This document shows, piece after piece, positions 62,813 through 64,000 of a stretch of 64,000 nucleotides of DNA. The position numbers were made by a program, and so were the translations under genes. Within the stretch, counting starts at the first letter, position 1; each line of letters opens with the position of its first letter. Source of the stretch: Thuidium tamariscinum (Eukaryota; Streptophyta; Bryopsida; Hypnales; Thuidiaceae); contig OX344753.2 in the NCBI GenBank assembly GCA_947034885.2, forward strand, positions 19,096,001 through 19,160,000, given 5' to 3'. Under the pieces are notes generated by a model. The model saw only the letters and a program-made list of their open reading frames with translations, was not told where the DNA came from and made no database searches.

Positions 62813-63268
62813 ACTTCAGCCTAATGATGCTTGGACATTGAGTCATCGTGGGACAACTAAGAGAATGATGGGCAAGTACGTGGATGCATTGGAGGACTTG
62901 AACAAGGCTCATGAACTTCAGCCTAATGATGCTTGGATATTGAGTAGGCGTGGGGAAACTAAGAGAGAGAAATGGGCAAGTATATGGATGCCTTGGAGGA
63001 CTTGAACAAGGCTAATGAACTTCAACCTAATAATGCTTGGACATTGAGTAGTCGTGGGGAAACTAAGAGAATGATGGGCAAGTATGTGGATGCATTGGAG
63101 GACTTGAATAAGGCCGATGAACTTGAACCTACTGATGCTCGGACATTGAGTAGGCGTGGAGAAGTTAAGAGAAAGATGGGTATATATCTTGGTGCATTGG
63201 TGGACTTAAACAAGGCTTTTAAAGTTCAACTTAGTAATGCTTGGACATTAAAGAAGAGAGGGCAATAA
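58037..63268 (+). repeat. 102-bp coding tandem array (TPRs, about 51 units)
   Basis: The unit is exactly 102 bp (34 codons) and copies are nearly identical. In the protein, TPR signature positions are filled: L4, G8, G15, Y17, A20, L24, A27, P32. Variation is confined to a few sites (S/H/R/G after TLS; MMGKY versus EMGKY; YMDA versus YVDA; HELQ, NELQ or DELQ). A block of at least 600 bp from about 58,960 is repeated without visible change 1,020 bp (10 units) later, and 58,541-58,930 recurs 918 bp (9 units) later with few changes. This is higher-order structure from recent unequal exchange. Array DNA beyond 62,812 is out of the main frame. Confidence 0.95.
62813..63268 (+). pseudogene. frameshifted TPR tail after the stop codon
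   Basis: Near 62,795-62,810 a 13-bp duplication (ATGAACTTCGCTC then ATGAACTTCAG) shifts the frame and creates the TGA at 62,810-62,812. Near 62,968 two extra A's occur (GAGAGAAATGG instead of GAGAGATGG). Together they add 15 bp, so from about 62,972 the original frame is restored and runs to TAA at 63,268. The last units are also the most diverged (MGIYLGALVDLNKAFKVQ). The tail is not translated unless the first shift is absent in the real allele. Confidence 0.75.
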
Positions 63269-63269
63269 A

Positions 63270-63350
63270 GATTATGACGAGTAAGTATGCATTATGCAAA
63301 TGTATTGGAGGACGTGAAGAAGGCTTTTGAACTTTAGACTAATGATTGTG
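63270..63350 (+). pseudogene. further decayed TPR unit
   Basis: TGTATTGGAGGACGTGAAGA, then AGGCTTTTGAACTTTAG, then ACTAATGAT still matches the unit, with an in-frame stop and substitutions. It marks the old 3' limit of the array. Confidence 0.55.
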
Positions 63351-64000
63351 GTTCTCAATGTCCTAAAATCATGTAAGAATTATGTGCCTTTGATTTGAGT
63401 GGATGTGAAGCCAAAAAAAATTTATATATAAAATTTGAATCTTCAAGTTGTCTCAATCACGTGTATGATTCATATTGATTGTGTCACACAATTGAAGTTT
63501 AAAGAATAACTTCATTGAAATTTGAAATCAATGAAATGAATATGAGCAATGCCCATTTGAGTCTTCTCAGTAAATTTAAAATATAGAAATCTACACAAAT
63601 CACATTACATTGCATTTGACAAAAATGACTTCTAGTGTGCTATCCTATGATTTGTGAGGGATAGGTTTACTTGTTATAATGAAGAATAAGAACTAATAGA
63701 TGAATGTGAAAGACAAGAGTTCCTAGACTTATAAATACCATTTTGTTAGTGAGATGTGTAGCAGAAATATTAAAAGTATACAATTGGAAATAGCATTTGT
63801 ATTATTTAAGGAGAAGTAGAACTATTGATTATAAAGCTATTAATCCAAATATTTATATTTTGAAGAATTCAAGCAAAATGTTGTAAGTAAGTGGCTCTTT
63901 AGATTCCTTTCATTATGATTGTATTTCTTAGTCAAGAGCTTCTTGAACCCTTAATGTTTTAGCATTCCATGTGAAATTGTGAATCCAATGCATCCTACAA
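63351..64000. other. AT-rich intergenic DNA at the window end
   Basis: No gene or clear repeat is visible. The 3' UTR of the kinase-TPR gene may extend here. Confidence 0.4.

Noticed and set aside
1..64000. CRISPR arrays, bacterial operons or integrated viral genes
   Set aside because: The regular repeats are coding TPR units or MITEs without spacers. The genes are spliced and eukaryotic, and no capsid, polymerase or integrase motif of a virus was seen.

Overview
The window looks like nuclear DNA of a land plant. Three spliced genes with GT..AG introns and balanced base composition sit in long, very AT-rich stretches full of small, nested, decayed DNA transposons. The gene set suggests an early-diverging plant, probably a moss or other bryophyte: a secreted polyphenol oxidase with one intron, and a kinase fused to a very long TPR array. 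That placement is inference from family knowledge; no marker fixes the species.

Layout. (1) 1-300: a GC-richer edge with a possible first exon or the end of a neighbouring gene. (2) 300-9,700: an AT-rich desert with TIR elements, including a 271-bp CACTA-type palindrome whose empty target site is preserved in a second repeat copy near 23.95 kb. (3) 9,815-21,253: the RNA polymerase I largest subunit gene. I resolved 24 exons whose phases all close, giving 5,181 nt and 1,726 aa. (4) 22.3-28.7 kb: decayed repeats. (5) 28,750-29,279: a TIR element about 185 bp upstream of the start of a two-exon secreted tyrosinase-type polyphenol oxidase (29,464-32,781). (6) 33-41 kb: nested transposons, namely about 730-bp Harbinger-like elements, one inserted in another, and elements bounded by TTAA plus CCCC (piggyBac-like ends), with coding relics between them. 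(7) 41.7-46.4 kb: a 141-bp hAT-type MITE with an 8-bp target duplication, GC-richer islands with unrecognised ORFs, two more TIR elements, and a tRNA-like Pol III promoter on the minus strand. (8) 46.4-55.4 kb: AT-rich desert. (9) 55,609-62,812: a gene predicted to encode an N-terminal helical domain (DUF1221/HeLo-like), a protein kinase with DFN in place of DFG, and about 47 nearly identical 34-residue TPRs. A 20-nt microexon joins the kinase to the array. The array continues past its stop as a frameshifted tail, and decayed repeat units flank it on both sides.

The three genes have unrelated jobs: rRNA transcription, extracellular phenol oxidation, and probable signalling or defence. The most unusual system is the kinase-TPR locus, where a 102-bp coding satellite is expanding by unequal exchange inside one exon. 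The transposon stratigraphy is the second point of interest.
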